Assembly: GCA_001303885.1 (NCBI GenBank)
Contig: LJUE01000228.1
Span: 1 to 5,114 of the forward strand
Source of the DNA: Planctomycetes bacterium SM23_32
GTDB lineage: Bacteria > Planctomycetota > Brocadiia > SM23-32
Reading direction: 5' to 3'
Length of the DNA: 5,114 nt
Shown in pieces: positions 1 to 5,114 of the stretch. The first letter of the stretch is position 1. Each line of letters starts with the position of its first letter. Position numbers and translations under genes: made by a program. Under the pieces are notes generated by a model. That model made no database searches, was not told the origin of the DNA, and saw only the letters and a list, made by a program, of their open reading frames with translations.

Positions 1-901
1 GCGCGGCCAGCAGCTCGGCGTCGGTGAAGAGCGTGTTGCCCTCGAACTCGACCTTGGCGACCGTGTAGAGCTGCCCCTCCCGGATGGTGATCGTCAGCGC
101 GGCGCGGCTCATGTCGTCGCTGAAGGCCGCGTCGCCCTCGGCCTCGGCGTCCAGGTATCCGCGCTCGTGATAGGCTGCCTCCACGGCGCGCACGTCCCGG
201 CGGAAGACGGCCTCGTCGAACCACCCCGGCCAGAGCCAGGAGGGCCATCTCCGCGCCCGGCTCTCCATGGCGTCCCGCAACTCGCCGTCTTCGACGTGCT
301 CGTTGCCACCGAAGGCGATGGTCTGGACGTAGGTGCGGGGTCCTTCCGTGACGTAGAAGGTCAGCTCCCGGCGCCCGGGCTCGGCGGCGGTGAGCTTGCC
401 GTGCACCGAGGCCACCGGGAAGCCCTCCTCGTGGTAGGCGGCGGCGATGCGGCGCTCGTAGTTGCGCACGTCGGCCTGGCTGACGCTGGTGCCCGGCTCA
501 AGGCCGATCAGCTCGCTCAGCCGGCTCGATGAGAAGCGGTCGTTGCCCCGGAAGACGACCTCCGTCACCTGGACGCGCTCGGAGACGCTGAGGATAACCT
601 CGACCTGGCCTTCAGGGGCGGGCTCGACGCGGTAGGAGAGGGAGCCCAGAAGCCCCGCGTCGTTCCATCGCCCGACGGCGGCAGCCAGCTCCTCGTCGTC
701 CAGCGGTCGGCCGGCTTCGATCCCGAGTGCCGCCAGCACCTGCTCGTGGTCCAGCAGGTAGGTGTTCTCCACGGCGATCCGGGCGATGACGGGCCGCACG
801 TCCCGGGCGGCAGACGCCGGCAGCCCGCACAGAAGGACCAACAGGAGGCAGGCGGCTGCGGCGGATGGCACACGCCTGCCCCTCGCAGTGGTGCTTGTCA
901 T
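1..901 (-). CDS. bamA: BamA/Omp85-family outer-membrane assembly factor, POTRA region (partial, 3' end outside window)
   Basis: The 300 visible residues are the periplasmic half of an Omp85 protein, the family that inserts beta-barrels into the outer membrane. Residues 1-31 are a Sec signal peptide: Arg-rich start (R7, R9, R10), hydrophobic core 'AAAACLLLVLLCGL' (14-27) and a likely signal peptidase I site after 'PASA' (28-31). POTRA repeats follow at about 39-108, 110-187 and 188-276, and a fourth starts at 278. Each later repeat opens with a beta strand and a G-N turn: 'VVFRGNDRF', 'IAFGGNEHV', 'VEFEGNTLF'. Helices such as 'YERRIAAAYHEEGFP' (148-162) and 'VEAAYHERGYLDA' (240-252) are typical. 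POTRA 3 has a Trp-rich loop, 'WPSWLWPGWF' (219-228). The beta-barrel lies beyond the window, so TamA or another Omp85 member is possible. The ATG at 901 is 11 bp after dnaB and has a ribosome-binding site. It is a single open frame with no interruption. Confidence 0.9.
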   Translation of the reverse strand, partial: MTSTTARGRRVPSAAAACLLLVLLCGLPASAARDVRPVIARIAVENTYLLDHEQVLAALGIEAGRPLDDEELAAAVGRWNDAGLLGSLSYRVEPAPEGQVEVILSVSERVQVTEVVFRGNDRFSSSRLSELIGLEPGTSVSQADVRNYERRIAAAYHEEGFPVASVHGKLTAAEPGRRELTFYVTEGPRTYVQTIAFGGNEHVEDGELRDAMESRARRWPSWLWPGWFDEAVFRRDVRAVEAAYHERGYLDAEAEGDAAFSDDMSRAALTITIREGQLYTVAKVEFEGNTLFTDAELLAA

Positions 902-910
902 GGGCCTTGC

Positions 911-914
911 CCTC
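911..914 (-). promoter_or_regulatory. Ribosome-binding site of the BamA-like gene, overlapping the dnaB stop
   Basis: On the minus strand the dnaB stop TGA runs directly into GAGG (TGAGGGCAAGGCCC, then ATG). GAGG is nine bases before the ATG at 901. A second AAGG is only three bases away, too close to be optimal. The overlap indicates translational coupling of the two genes and supports the chosen start. Confidence 0.65.
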
Positions 915-2286
915 AAGCGCCTGGCGTTGTGGTTGCGGCCGTCGCTCGCGACTCGAAGCGCAGGTATCGCCTCTGGAAGACGAGACGGACCACGCCCGTT
1001 GGTCCGTTGCGTTGCTTGGCAAGGATCAGGTCGGCTTCGTTGCCGGCCACCTCGTCCGGCTCCTCGCTGAACTCCTGGGGCCGGTGCAGCAGCAGCACGA
1101 GGTCGGCGTCCTGCTCGATGGCGCCGCTCTCCCTCAGGTCGCTCAGCCGGGGCCGGCGCTGCTCCTGCTCCACACGGCGGCTCAGCTGCGCCACCGCCAA
1201 CACGGGCACGTTCAGCTCCCGAGCCAGCGCCTTGAGGCCCTGGCTGATCTCGGCCACCTCGGCGGCCCGGCTCTCGTGCATCTTGTTGGAGGACATGAGC
1301 TGGAGGTAGTCCACCACGACCAGCTCGATCTGCTCGCGATGCACCAGCCGCCGGGCGCGGGCCCTCAGGTCGAGCACGCGGAGGGTGGGGCTGTCGTCAA
1401 TGTAGAGGGGCAGCCCCACCAGGTCGTCCAGGGAGGCCTCCAGGGCGCTCCAGTCCTTCGGCTGGAGGGTGCCGCGGCGGAACTCGTGCGTGTCGAGCCG
1501 GTTGTGCACGCACAGGAAGTTGCTGACGATCTGCTCGGCGGGCATCTCCAGGCTGAACAGGGCGGCCGGCCGGCGCTGCACGGTGGTGACGTGGTGCAGG
1601 ATGTTCAGCGCCAGGCTGGTCTTGCCCATGCTGGGGCGGGCGGCGACCACCACCAGCTCGCCCGGCTCGAAGCCGTCCAGGTCGTAGTAGCCACTGGGCA
1701 GGCCGGTGAGCTGTCCGGGCCGCTGGTGGAGCTCTTCGAGGCGGGCCACGATGTGCTGGAGGACCTGGTTGATCTCCCGGGTCTGGCCGGTGTCCTTGGC
1801 GTCGCGCACGGCCAGGATGTGCCCCTCGGCCTCGTCGAGCAGGTCGTCCACCTCCTGGGAGTTCTCGTAGGCCCTCTTCTGGATGTCGGCAGCGGTCTGG
1901 ATCAGCTGGCGGCGCAGGGCGTGCTGGCGGACGATCTCGATGTAGTACTCGGCGTTGGCGCTGGTGGGCACGGCCTCCATCAGCTCCAGCAGGTAGGCCT
2001 GGCCGCCTGCCTTCTCCAGCTTGTTGCGCTTGGTCAGCTCGTCCCGCAGCAGGATCAGGTCGGCGGCGTTGTTCTCTTCGGAGAGGTGGACCAGCGCGCT
2101 GAAGACGTCCTGGTGGGCCAGCTTGTAGAAGCTCTCCTCGGCCAGCCGCTCGCGGGCCAGGTGGATGGCTTCCTCGGAGAGGAGCATCGAGCCGAGCACG
2201 CCCATCTCGGCCTGCACGTCGTGCGGGGGGGTCCGGGGGGCAGAGCTGACGTCGGGCATCTCGGACATCATCCGGGCTTCAGGCAT
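913..2286 (-). CDS. dnaB: Replicative DNA helicase DnaB
   Basis: DnaB is the hexameric 5'-3' helicase that unwinds the replication fork and binds primase. With the start at 2286 the protein is 457 aa, normal for the family and uninterrupted by an intein. The N-terminal domain (about 22-150) begins 'PPHDVQAEMGVLGSMLL'. The RecA-like domain starts near 190 ('LTGLPSGYYDLD', 193-204). Walker A is 'ARPSMGKTS' (216-224). Walker B is 'ELVVVDYLQLM' (321-331, D326). The conserved 'QLSRRVEQ' (367-374) and 'LSDLRESGAIEQDAD' (381-395) follow, then 'KQRNGPTG' (424-431), which holds the Lys and arginine finger completing the neighbouring ATP site. The start is uncertain: ATGs at 2286, 2271, 2268 and 2259 all precede the conserved region and none has a clear Shine-Dalgarno; 2286 leaves a 41-bp gap after rplI. 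The open frame upstream, to 2562, is the shadow of rplI. The TGA stop overlaps the ribosome-binding site of the next gene. Confidence 0.97.
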   Translation of the reverse strand: MPEARMMSEMPDVSSAPRTPPHDVQAEMGVLGSMLLSEEAIHLARERLAEESFYKLAHQDVFSALVHLSEENNAADLILLRDELTKRNKLEKAGGQAYLLELMEAVPTSANAEYYIEIVRQHALRRQLIQTAADIQKRAYENSQEVDDLLDEAEGHILAVRDAKDTGQTREINQVLQHIVARLEELHQRPGQLTGLPSGYYDLDGFEPGELVVVAARPSMGKTSLALNILHHVTTVQRRPAALFSLEMPAEQIVSNFLCVHNRLDTHEFRRGTLQPKDWSALEASLDDLVGLPLYIDDSPTLRVLDLRARARRLVHREQIELVVVDYLQLMSSNKMHESRAAEVAEISQGLKALARELNVPVLAVAQLSRRVEQEQRRPRLSDLRESGAIEQDADLVLLLHRPQEFSEEPDEVAGNEADLILAKQRNGPTGVVRLVFQRRYLRFESRATAATTTPGA

Positions 2287-2298
2287 CGGGGCGCCCCG
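2287..2298. repeat. 12-bp perfect palindrome abutting the dnaB start
   Basis: CGGGGCGCCCCG is a perfect 12-bp palindrome ending immediately before the ATG at 2286, in the position where a Shine-Dalgarno would sit. It could fold the start region weakly or be a protein-binding half-site, or be chance in GC-rich DNA. It overlaps no recognised regulatory motif. Confidence 0.45.
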
Positions 2299-2327
2299 GC
2301 GGCCTGGGCCGTCCGACACGCCGCGGC

Positions 2328-2789
2328 CTACTCCTCTTCGTCCTGCTCGGCGGCGACCCGCACCAGTATCTGCACGCGCACCTCGGGGTGGAGCATGACC
2401 TCGACCTGGAAGTCGCCCACTTCCTCGATGTGCCGGTCCATGTTGACGTTGGCGGGACGTATGCCCTCGAAGCCGCTGGCCACCAGCTCGTCGGCGACCT
2501 GCTGAGGGCCGACCGAGCCGAACAGGTGTCCCCTCTCGGTGGCGCGGGCGGTGACGAAGCACAGGAAGCCGTCCAGCATGGCGGCCTGGCGGCTGACGCG
2601 CTCCATCTCCTCCTGTTCGCGCTGGCGTCGGCCCTGGCGGGCCGCTTCGGCCCGGCGCAGGGCGTCCGGCGTCACGGCGGTTGCCATCTGCTTCGGCAGC
2701 AGGTAGTTGCGCGCGTAGCCGTCGGCCACCTCGACCAGGTCGCCTTCACGGCCGAGCTTCTCCACGTCCTGGCAGAGCACAACTTGCAT
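2328..2789 (-). CDS. rplI: Large ribosomal subunit protein L9
   Basis: L9 binds 23S rRNA near the L1 stalk and helps maintain reading frame. The protein is 153 aa, the usual length. The N-terminal RNA-binding domain (about 1-40) starts 'MQVVLCQDVEKLGREGDLVEV' and carries the signature region 'GREGDLVEVADGYARNYLLP' (13-32). The next residues are K33-Q34, whereas the family usually has Gly, Ala or Lys at position 34. A charged connecting helix, rich in Arg/Glu/Gln, spans about 41-75. The C-terminal domain carries 'HLFGSVGPQQVADEL' (88-102), and the protein ends in an acidic QDEEE. The ATG start matches the family N-terminus; GAGG (2801-2804) is 11 bases upstream, so the ribosome-binding site is mediocre. 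It lies 49 bp after ssb with no rpsR between, and its TAG stop is 41 bp before the chosen dnaB start. Confidence 0.97.
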   Translation of the reverse strand: MQVVLCQDVEKLGREGDLVEVADGYARNYLLPKQMATAVTPDALRRAEAARQGRRQREQEEMERVSRQAAMLDGFLCFVTARATERGHLFGSVGPQQVADELVASGFEGIRPANVNMDRHIEEVGDFQVEVMLHPEVRVQILVRVAAEQDEEE

Positions 2790-2838
2790 CTGCGTCGTGT
2801 CCTCGCGAGTGTGCTGCGGGCGCGCTGGCGCGGCCGGC

Positions 2839-3306
2839 TCAGAAGGGGATCTCGTCGTCGGCCACGTCGAAGCCCTCGTCGGGGTAGTCCTCCGCTTCGG
2901 GCTCGCGCTGGGGGCGTTGCTGCTCGGCGCGCTGCGGGCGGCTGCTGCTGCGGCCGCCGCCTTCGCGCTGGCCAGCGGAGCGGCCGCCGATGAACTCGAA
3001 GTTCTCCGCCACCACCGTCAGCCGGCTGCGCCGCCCCTCGGAGGTCTCCCAGCTATCGTAGTTCAGGCGCCCCTCCACGAATATGGGGCTGCCCTTGGTG
3101 AAGTACTCGCTGATGACGACCCCGCGCCGGCCCCACATCGTCACGTCCACGAAGCAGGTGTCGTCCCGCTTCTCGCCTTCCTTGGTCGTGTAGGTCCGGT
3201 TCACCGCCAGGCCGAACTCGCAGACGGCCGTGCCGCTCGGAGTGTAGCGGAGTTCCGGATCACGGGTCAAGTTCCCCATCAGGAGCACTTTGTTGAAGTT
3301 TGCCAT
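2839..3306 (-). CDS. ssb: Single-stranded DNA-binding protein SSB
   Basis: SSB coats single-stranded DNA in replication, repair and recombination and recruits partners through its C-terminal tip. At 155 aa it fits the family. Residues 1-107 are the OB fold, starting 'ANFNKVLLMGNLTRDPELRY' and including 'FVDVTMWGRR' (52-61) and 'GSPIFVEGRLNYDSWE' (72-87). W58 and W86 correspond to the DNA-stacking Trp54 and Trp88 of E. coli SSB. A Gly/Arg/Gln-rich linker spans about 108-138, and the tip ends in DDEIPF, the canonical acidic-Phe partner-binding motif. The ATG start sits exactly at the family N-terminus. A GGAG (3317-3320) lies 10 bases upstream, a slightly long spacing within the 15-bp gap after rpsF. 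The next gene, rplI, is 49 bp away. Lying between S6 and L9 in the same operon as DnaB marks it as the housekeeping copy, not a mobile-element copy. Confidence 0.98.
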   Translation of the reverse strand: MANFNKVLLMGNLTRDPELRYTPSGTAVCEFGLAVNRTYTTKEGEKRDDTCFVDVTMWGRRGVVISEYFTKGSPIFVEGRLNYDSWETSEGRRSRLTVVAENFEFIGGRSAGQREGGGRSSSRPQRAEQQRPQREPEAEDYPDEGFDVADDEIPF

Positions 3307-3321
3307 GGTCCACGTTCTCCG

Positions 3322-3858
3322 TTATGGGGCTGCGGGGGCCTGCGGGTCCTCTCCGTCGGGCTCGACCGGCTCGGCGGCCGGTTCGGGGCCGGGCTCCTCT
3401 TCTTGCGGCTCCGGCTCGGCGGCCTCGTCCGCCTCGGCATCCTCGGGGGACTCGGCGGCGCCTTGGGCCGGCTCCTTGCTCAGCACGGGGGCTCCCGCCG
3501 GCTCGGCGGGCGGCGCTTCCCCCTCTTCGCCCTCGGCGTTGTAGAGCTGCCCCTGCACGGGGTCCATCCTCTCCTTCCTGAGGAACAGGGCGCGCAGGAG
3601 GTCCTCCGAAAGGCGCACCATGTGGCGCAGCTCGGCGATGGCCGAGCCGTCCATGTGGAAATAGGTCAGCACGTAGATGCCCCGCTTCGCGTTCTCGATG
3701 GGGTAGGCGAGCTTGCGCTCGTCCCACTTCTCGATGCGCTCGATCCGGGCCTCGTTGCGGGTCAGGATGTCGGCAATGTGGCGCACCAGCGCCGGGAAGT
3801 CCGAGCCTCCCCTGGCGGCGTCCACCACGAACATGCCTTCGTACAGGTTGACTGCCAA
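3322..3858 (-). CDS. rpsF: Small ribosomal subunit protein S6 with long acidic C-terminal tail
   Basis: S6 binds the central domain of 16S rRNA as a partner of S18 in the 30S platform. The protein is 178 aa. Residues 1-107 are the S6 fold: 'NLYEGMFVVD' (4-13) is beta-strand 1, 'WDERKLAYPIEN' (45-56) covers the family signature, 'RGIYVLTYF' (59-67) is the next strand, and 'RHMVRLSEDLLRALFLRKE' (78-96) is the last helix and strand. Residues 109-178 form a Glu/Pro/Ala-rich tail with 23 acidic residues and one Lys, far beyond the length of a minimal S6. The start is TTG, chosen because (M)AVNLYEG matches the family N-terminus and GGAGGA lies six bases upstream. An in-frame ATG at 3981 would add 41 Arg-rich residues unlike S6 and overlap pth. 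The gene ends in TAA, 15 bp before ssb, so the two are probably translationally coupled. Confidence 0.95.
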   Translation of the reverse strand: MAVNLYEGMFVVDAARGGSDFPALVRHIADILTRNEARIERIEKWDERKLAYPIENAKRGIYVLTYFHMDGSAIAELRHMVRLSEDLLRALFLRKERMDPVQGQLYNAEGEEGEAPPAEPAGAPVLSKEPAQGAAESPEDAEADEAAEPEPQEEEPGPEPAAEPVEPDGEDPQAPAAP

Positions 3859-3864
3859 GTTGGT

Positions 3865-3952
3865 TCCTCCGCTTTGTATCTGCTTCGCACGGGTGCAAGC
3901 GTCATCTGCGAGGGAGCGCAAGGCCCGCCGGCGGCGATGCTTCGGTTCGGCC
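3865..3952 (-). promoter_or_regulatory. Structured leader of rpsF, possible ribosomal-protein control site
   Basis: The 94-bp pth-rpsF gap is the longest in the window. Read on the minus strand it holds three possible hairpins: CGCC/GGCG around a GCC loop, within the perfect palindrome CCGCCGGCGG (3925-3934); TGCG/CGCA around a 6-nt loop (3907-3920); and GCTTGCACCCGTGCGAAGC (3882-3900), which forms seven pairs with one bulged G and a CCCG loop. The Shine-Dalgarno GGAGGA (3865-3870) follows, six bases before the TTG start. rpsF leaders in many bacteria carry an autoregulatory S6:S18 binding element with a conserved CCG; the exposed CCG here recalls that, but I have not matched the full consensus. 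A short AT-rich patch (ATACAAA) could be part of a promoter, but no good -35/-10 pair is visible. Confidence 0.35.
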
Positions 3953-4522
3953 CTATGGGTCTCCCTCGGGCTCGGAGGCATTGAACCGGTTCATGGCCGG
4001 CTCGATGCCCTCCTCGGCCCAGCACAGGGCGGCGCGGGCCGCCCTGTCGGTCATCTGCTCCACGGCCTCCCACTCGTCGGGGCCGAACGGGCTGAGCACG
4101 AACTCCTGGCCGTCCAGGTGCCCGGGACGCGGCCCGATGCCCATCCTCAACCGGGGAAAGGCGTCCGTCTCGAGCGCCAGGGCCACGGACATCAGCCCCT
4201 TGTGGCCCCCGCTCGACCCGCCGGCCCGCAGCCGGACCCGGCCCAGCGGCAGGTCCATGTCGTCCACCAGCACCAGCAGCTCGGCCGGGCTTGAGCCGCT
4301 CTCCCGCACCAGCCGGGCCAGCGGCGGGCCCGACCGGTTCATGTATCGCAGAGGCCTGAACAGGCAGACCTCGCCGCAGACGGCCAGTATGCAGTCGCCG
4401 CGGTCCTTCTCGCTGCGCACGCCGCACAGCCCGGCCGCCTTGTCCAGGGCCATCCATCCGGCGTTGTGCCGGGTGTCTCTGTAGCGGCGGCCCGGGTTGC
4501 CGAGCCCGGCGATGATCTTCAC
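3953..4522 (-). CDS. pth: Peptidyl-tRNA hydrolase (bacterial Pth)
   Basis: This cytosolic enzyme cleaves the ester bond of peptidyl-tRNAs that drop off ribosomes, freeing tRNA for reuse. At 189 aa it has the normal family length. Visible motifs: 'GLGNPG' (residues 6-11, with substrate-binding N9), 'YRDTRHNAG' (14-22, with catalytic H19), 'YMNRSG' (60-65, M61/N62), 'VDDMDLP' (86-92, D87 supporting the catalytic His), 'GSSGGHKGL' (102-110) and 'PRLRMGIG' (123-130). The position equivalent to E. coli Asn114, in the usual His-Asn-Gly, is Lys108 here; all other key positions are kept, so I expect an active enzyme. The start is GTG, chosen because it begins exactly at the family N-terminus and has a strong Shine-Dalgarno (AGGAAGGA) five bases upstream. 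It stops with TAG, 94 bp before rpsF. L25 next to Pth is a very common bacterial pairing. Confidence 0.97.
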   Translation of the reverse strand: MKIIAGLGNPGRRYRDTRHNAGWMALDKAAGLCGVRSEKDRGDCILAVCGEVCLFRPLRYMNRSGPPLARLVRESGSSPAELLVLVDDMDLPLGRVRLRAGGSSGGHKGLMSVALALETDAFPRLRMGIGPRPGHLDGQEFVLSPFGPDEWEAVEQMTDRAARAALCWAEEGIEPAMNRFNASEPEGDP

Positions 4523-4527
4523 TCGTG

Positions 4528-4535
4528 TCCTTCCT
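4528..4535 (-). promoter_or_regulatory. Ribosome-binding site of pth
   Basis: On the minus strand the sequence reads AGGAAGGA, then CACGA, then the GTG start of pth. The strong anti-16S complementarity at 5-nt spacing supports a GTG start rather than an internal ATG. Confidence 0.75.
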
Positions 4536-4550
4536 GCCCCGCGTGCCGGA

Positions 4551-4562
4551 GGCCGGCCGGCC
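4551..4562. repeat. 12-bp perfect GGCC palindrome in the L25-pth gap
   Basis: GGCCGGCCGGCC lies in the 42-bp gap directly after the L25 stop codon. It is self-complementary and may form a weak structure in the mRNA. No U-tract follows it on the minus strand, so it does not look like a factor-independent terminator. In DNA this GC-rich it may be chance. Confidence 0.4.
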
Positions 4563-4564
4563 GC

Positions 4565-5114
4565 CTACTCCCGTTCTTCCTCCTCGGGCTCGCCCGCGAC
4601 CCCCTCGGCCGGGGCCTCGCGCCCGATCAGCTCCGGCTCGGCCAGCATCTCTTCGGGTATGCCTTCCAGCTCCCCTTCCTCGAGTTCGGTCGGCGGCAGC
4701 ACGACCACGACCACGGCGTCGGGATCGGCCGTCGGCGTGACTCCCTCGGGGAACGCGACGTCCCTGACCCGCAGGTCGTCGCCGATGTTGAGCCCGGCCA
4801 CCTCGACGCGGAGCCTCTCCGGTATGGCCGAGGGGAGGCATTCCACCTCGAGCTCGTGCTCGCGCACGTCAAGGACGCCCCCTTCGCTCACGCCGGCCGG
4901 CTCGCCGTGGGTCTCCACGCGCACCGACACGGTCACCGTCTCGGTCAGCGATATGCGCACGAAGTCAACGTGCACGATGTCGTCGCCGAGGGCGTCGTAC
5001 TGGACCTCCCGGAGCTGGGCGGCCTCCTGGCGGCCGTCCCAGTTGACTCTCACGATGAAGGCATGCTCTTCGAGCAGCTCCTGCACGTCGCGCGCACGCA
5101 CGGTGAGCAGCAGG
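4565..5114 (-). CDS. rplY: Large ribosomal subunit protein L25, CTC/TL5 type (partial, 5' end outside window)
   Basis: This 5S rRNA-binding protein of the large ribosomal subunit is of the long CTC/TL5 kind (an L25 domain followed by a second beta domain). 182 residues are visible and the frame is open to the right window edge. The first visible residues, LLLTVRARDVQELL, align with the family's internal 'hLSVdAkeLekll' segment, so roughly the first 50-60 residues are missing and the GTG at 5101 is not the start. The hallmark 'LREVQYDALGDDIVHVDF' (visible residues 34-51) closes the 5S-binding domain. The C-terminal domain follows, with 'EGGVLDV' (77-83), 'CLPSAIPE' (92-99) and 'VAGLNIGD' (105-112). 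After 'VVVLPP' comes an acidic tail of about 40 residues ending in EPEEEERE. The stop is TAG, and pth follows after 42 bp. The family call is very secure. ctc is an equally used symbol. Confidence 0.95.
   Translation of the reverse strand, partial: LLLTVRARDVQELLEEHAFIVRVNWDGRQEAAQLREVQYDALGDDIVHVDFVRISLTETVTVSVRVETHGEPAGVSEGGVLDVREHELEVECLPSAIPERLRVEVAGLNIGDDLRVRDVAFPEGVTPTADPDAVVVVVLPPTELEEGELEGIPEEMLAEPELIGREAPAEGVAGEPEEEERE

Noticed and set aside
109..1022. Several short minus- and plus-strand open frames at 109-309, 167-532, 565-873, 612-1022 and 746-1309
   Set aside because: All overlap the continuous BamA-like frame (1-901) or the dnaB 3' end in other frames. None has a signal, domain or plausible ribosome-binding site of its own.
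865..2505. Plus-strand open frame of 546 codons
   Set aside because: It lies antisense to dnaB, whose helicase motifs are unmistakable. It is a product of high GC at third codon positions, with low-complexity Leu/Val/Gly/Gln/His-rich content and no recognisable domain.
2287..2562. Upstream ATG start for dnaB at 2562, adding 92 residues
   Set aside because: The added residues are encoded by rplI in another frame and are Arg/Gly-rich noise. DnaB homology begins after 2286.
3868..3915. Possible sigma-70-like promoter before rpsF (TTGCAC with TACAAA, or ATGACG with GATACA)
   Set aside because: Spacers of 14 or 19 bp and poor matches to the consensus; this is not enough to call a promoter.
3859..3981. 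Upstream ATG start for rpsF at 3981, adding 41 residues
   Set aside because: The added segment is Arg-rich, unlike any S6, and overlaps pth. The TTG at 3858 has a strong Shine-Dalgarno and gives the family N-terminus.
2797..3984. Plus-strand open frame of 395 codons
   Set aside because: It lies antisense to ssb and rpsF, its composition is Gly/Leu/Arg/Ala-biased, and it has no domain. It is a shadow of the real genes.
4549..4564. Terminator after L25
   Set aside because: The GGCC palindrome is not followed by a T-tract on the minus strand, and pth with a strong ribosome-binding site starts within 42 bp.
3762..4841. Minus-strand open frame of 359 codons spanning L25, pth and the start of rpsF
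   Set aside because: It is out of frame with three clearly recognised genes, and its translation is Arg/Gly/Ala-rich with no family resemblance.
5099..5101. GTG at 5101 as the start of L25
   Set aside because: The frame stays open to the window edge, and the residues around the GTG are an internal conserved segment of L25.

Overview
The window is a very GC-rich bacterial segment. All six genes I can support lie on the minus strand, head to tail, with gaps of 11 to 94 bp. Read in the direction of transcription, from right to left, they are: a CTC/TL5-type ribosomal protein L25 (rplY/ctc, 5' end outside the window), peptidyl-tRNA hydrolase (pth), ribosomal protein S6 (rpsF), single-stranded DNA-binding protein (ssb), ribosomal protein L9 (rplI), replicative helicase (dnaB), and a BamA/Omp85-type outer-membrane assembly factor that runs off the left edge. 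The series L25-pth-S6-SSB-L9-DnaB is a housekeeping cluster that I associate with Planctomycetota and related lineages. The POTRA protein with a Sec signal peptide indicates a diderm cell. The phylum assignment is an inference from gene order and composition, not a sequence match.

Layout: 4565-5114 L25 (partial); 3953-4522 pth, GTG start; 3859-3952 a 94-bp leader with three possible hairpins; 3322-3858 rpsF, TTG start; 2839-3306 ssb; 2328-2789 rplI; 913-2286 dnaB; 1-901 bamA-like (partial), whose Shine-Dalgarno sequence overlaps the dnaB stop codon. No stretch over 300 bp lacks a gene. I see no tRNA, rRNA, insertion sequence, CRISPR array or convincing factor-independent terminator.

The genes cover translation (L25, S6, L9, peptidyl-tRNA recycling), replication (SSB, DnaB) and envelope biogenesis (BamA-like). 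The close spacing suggests one polycistronic unit, possibly with an extra regulatory point in the rpsF leader. rpsR (S18), which often lies between ssb and rplI, is absent here.

I do not see a previously undescribed system. The points most worth a second look are the long encoded acidic Glu/Pro/Ala tail on S6, the structured rpsF leader upstream of an operon lacking rpsR, a Lys in place of the usual Asn in the His-Asn-Gly motif of Pth, the lack of a clear ribosome-binding site at dnaB next to a 12-bp perfect palindrome, and the tight coupling of a BamA-like gene to dnaB.
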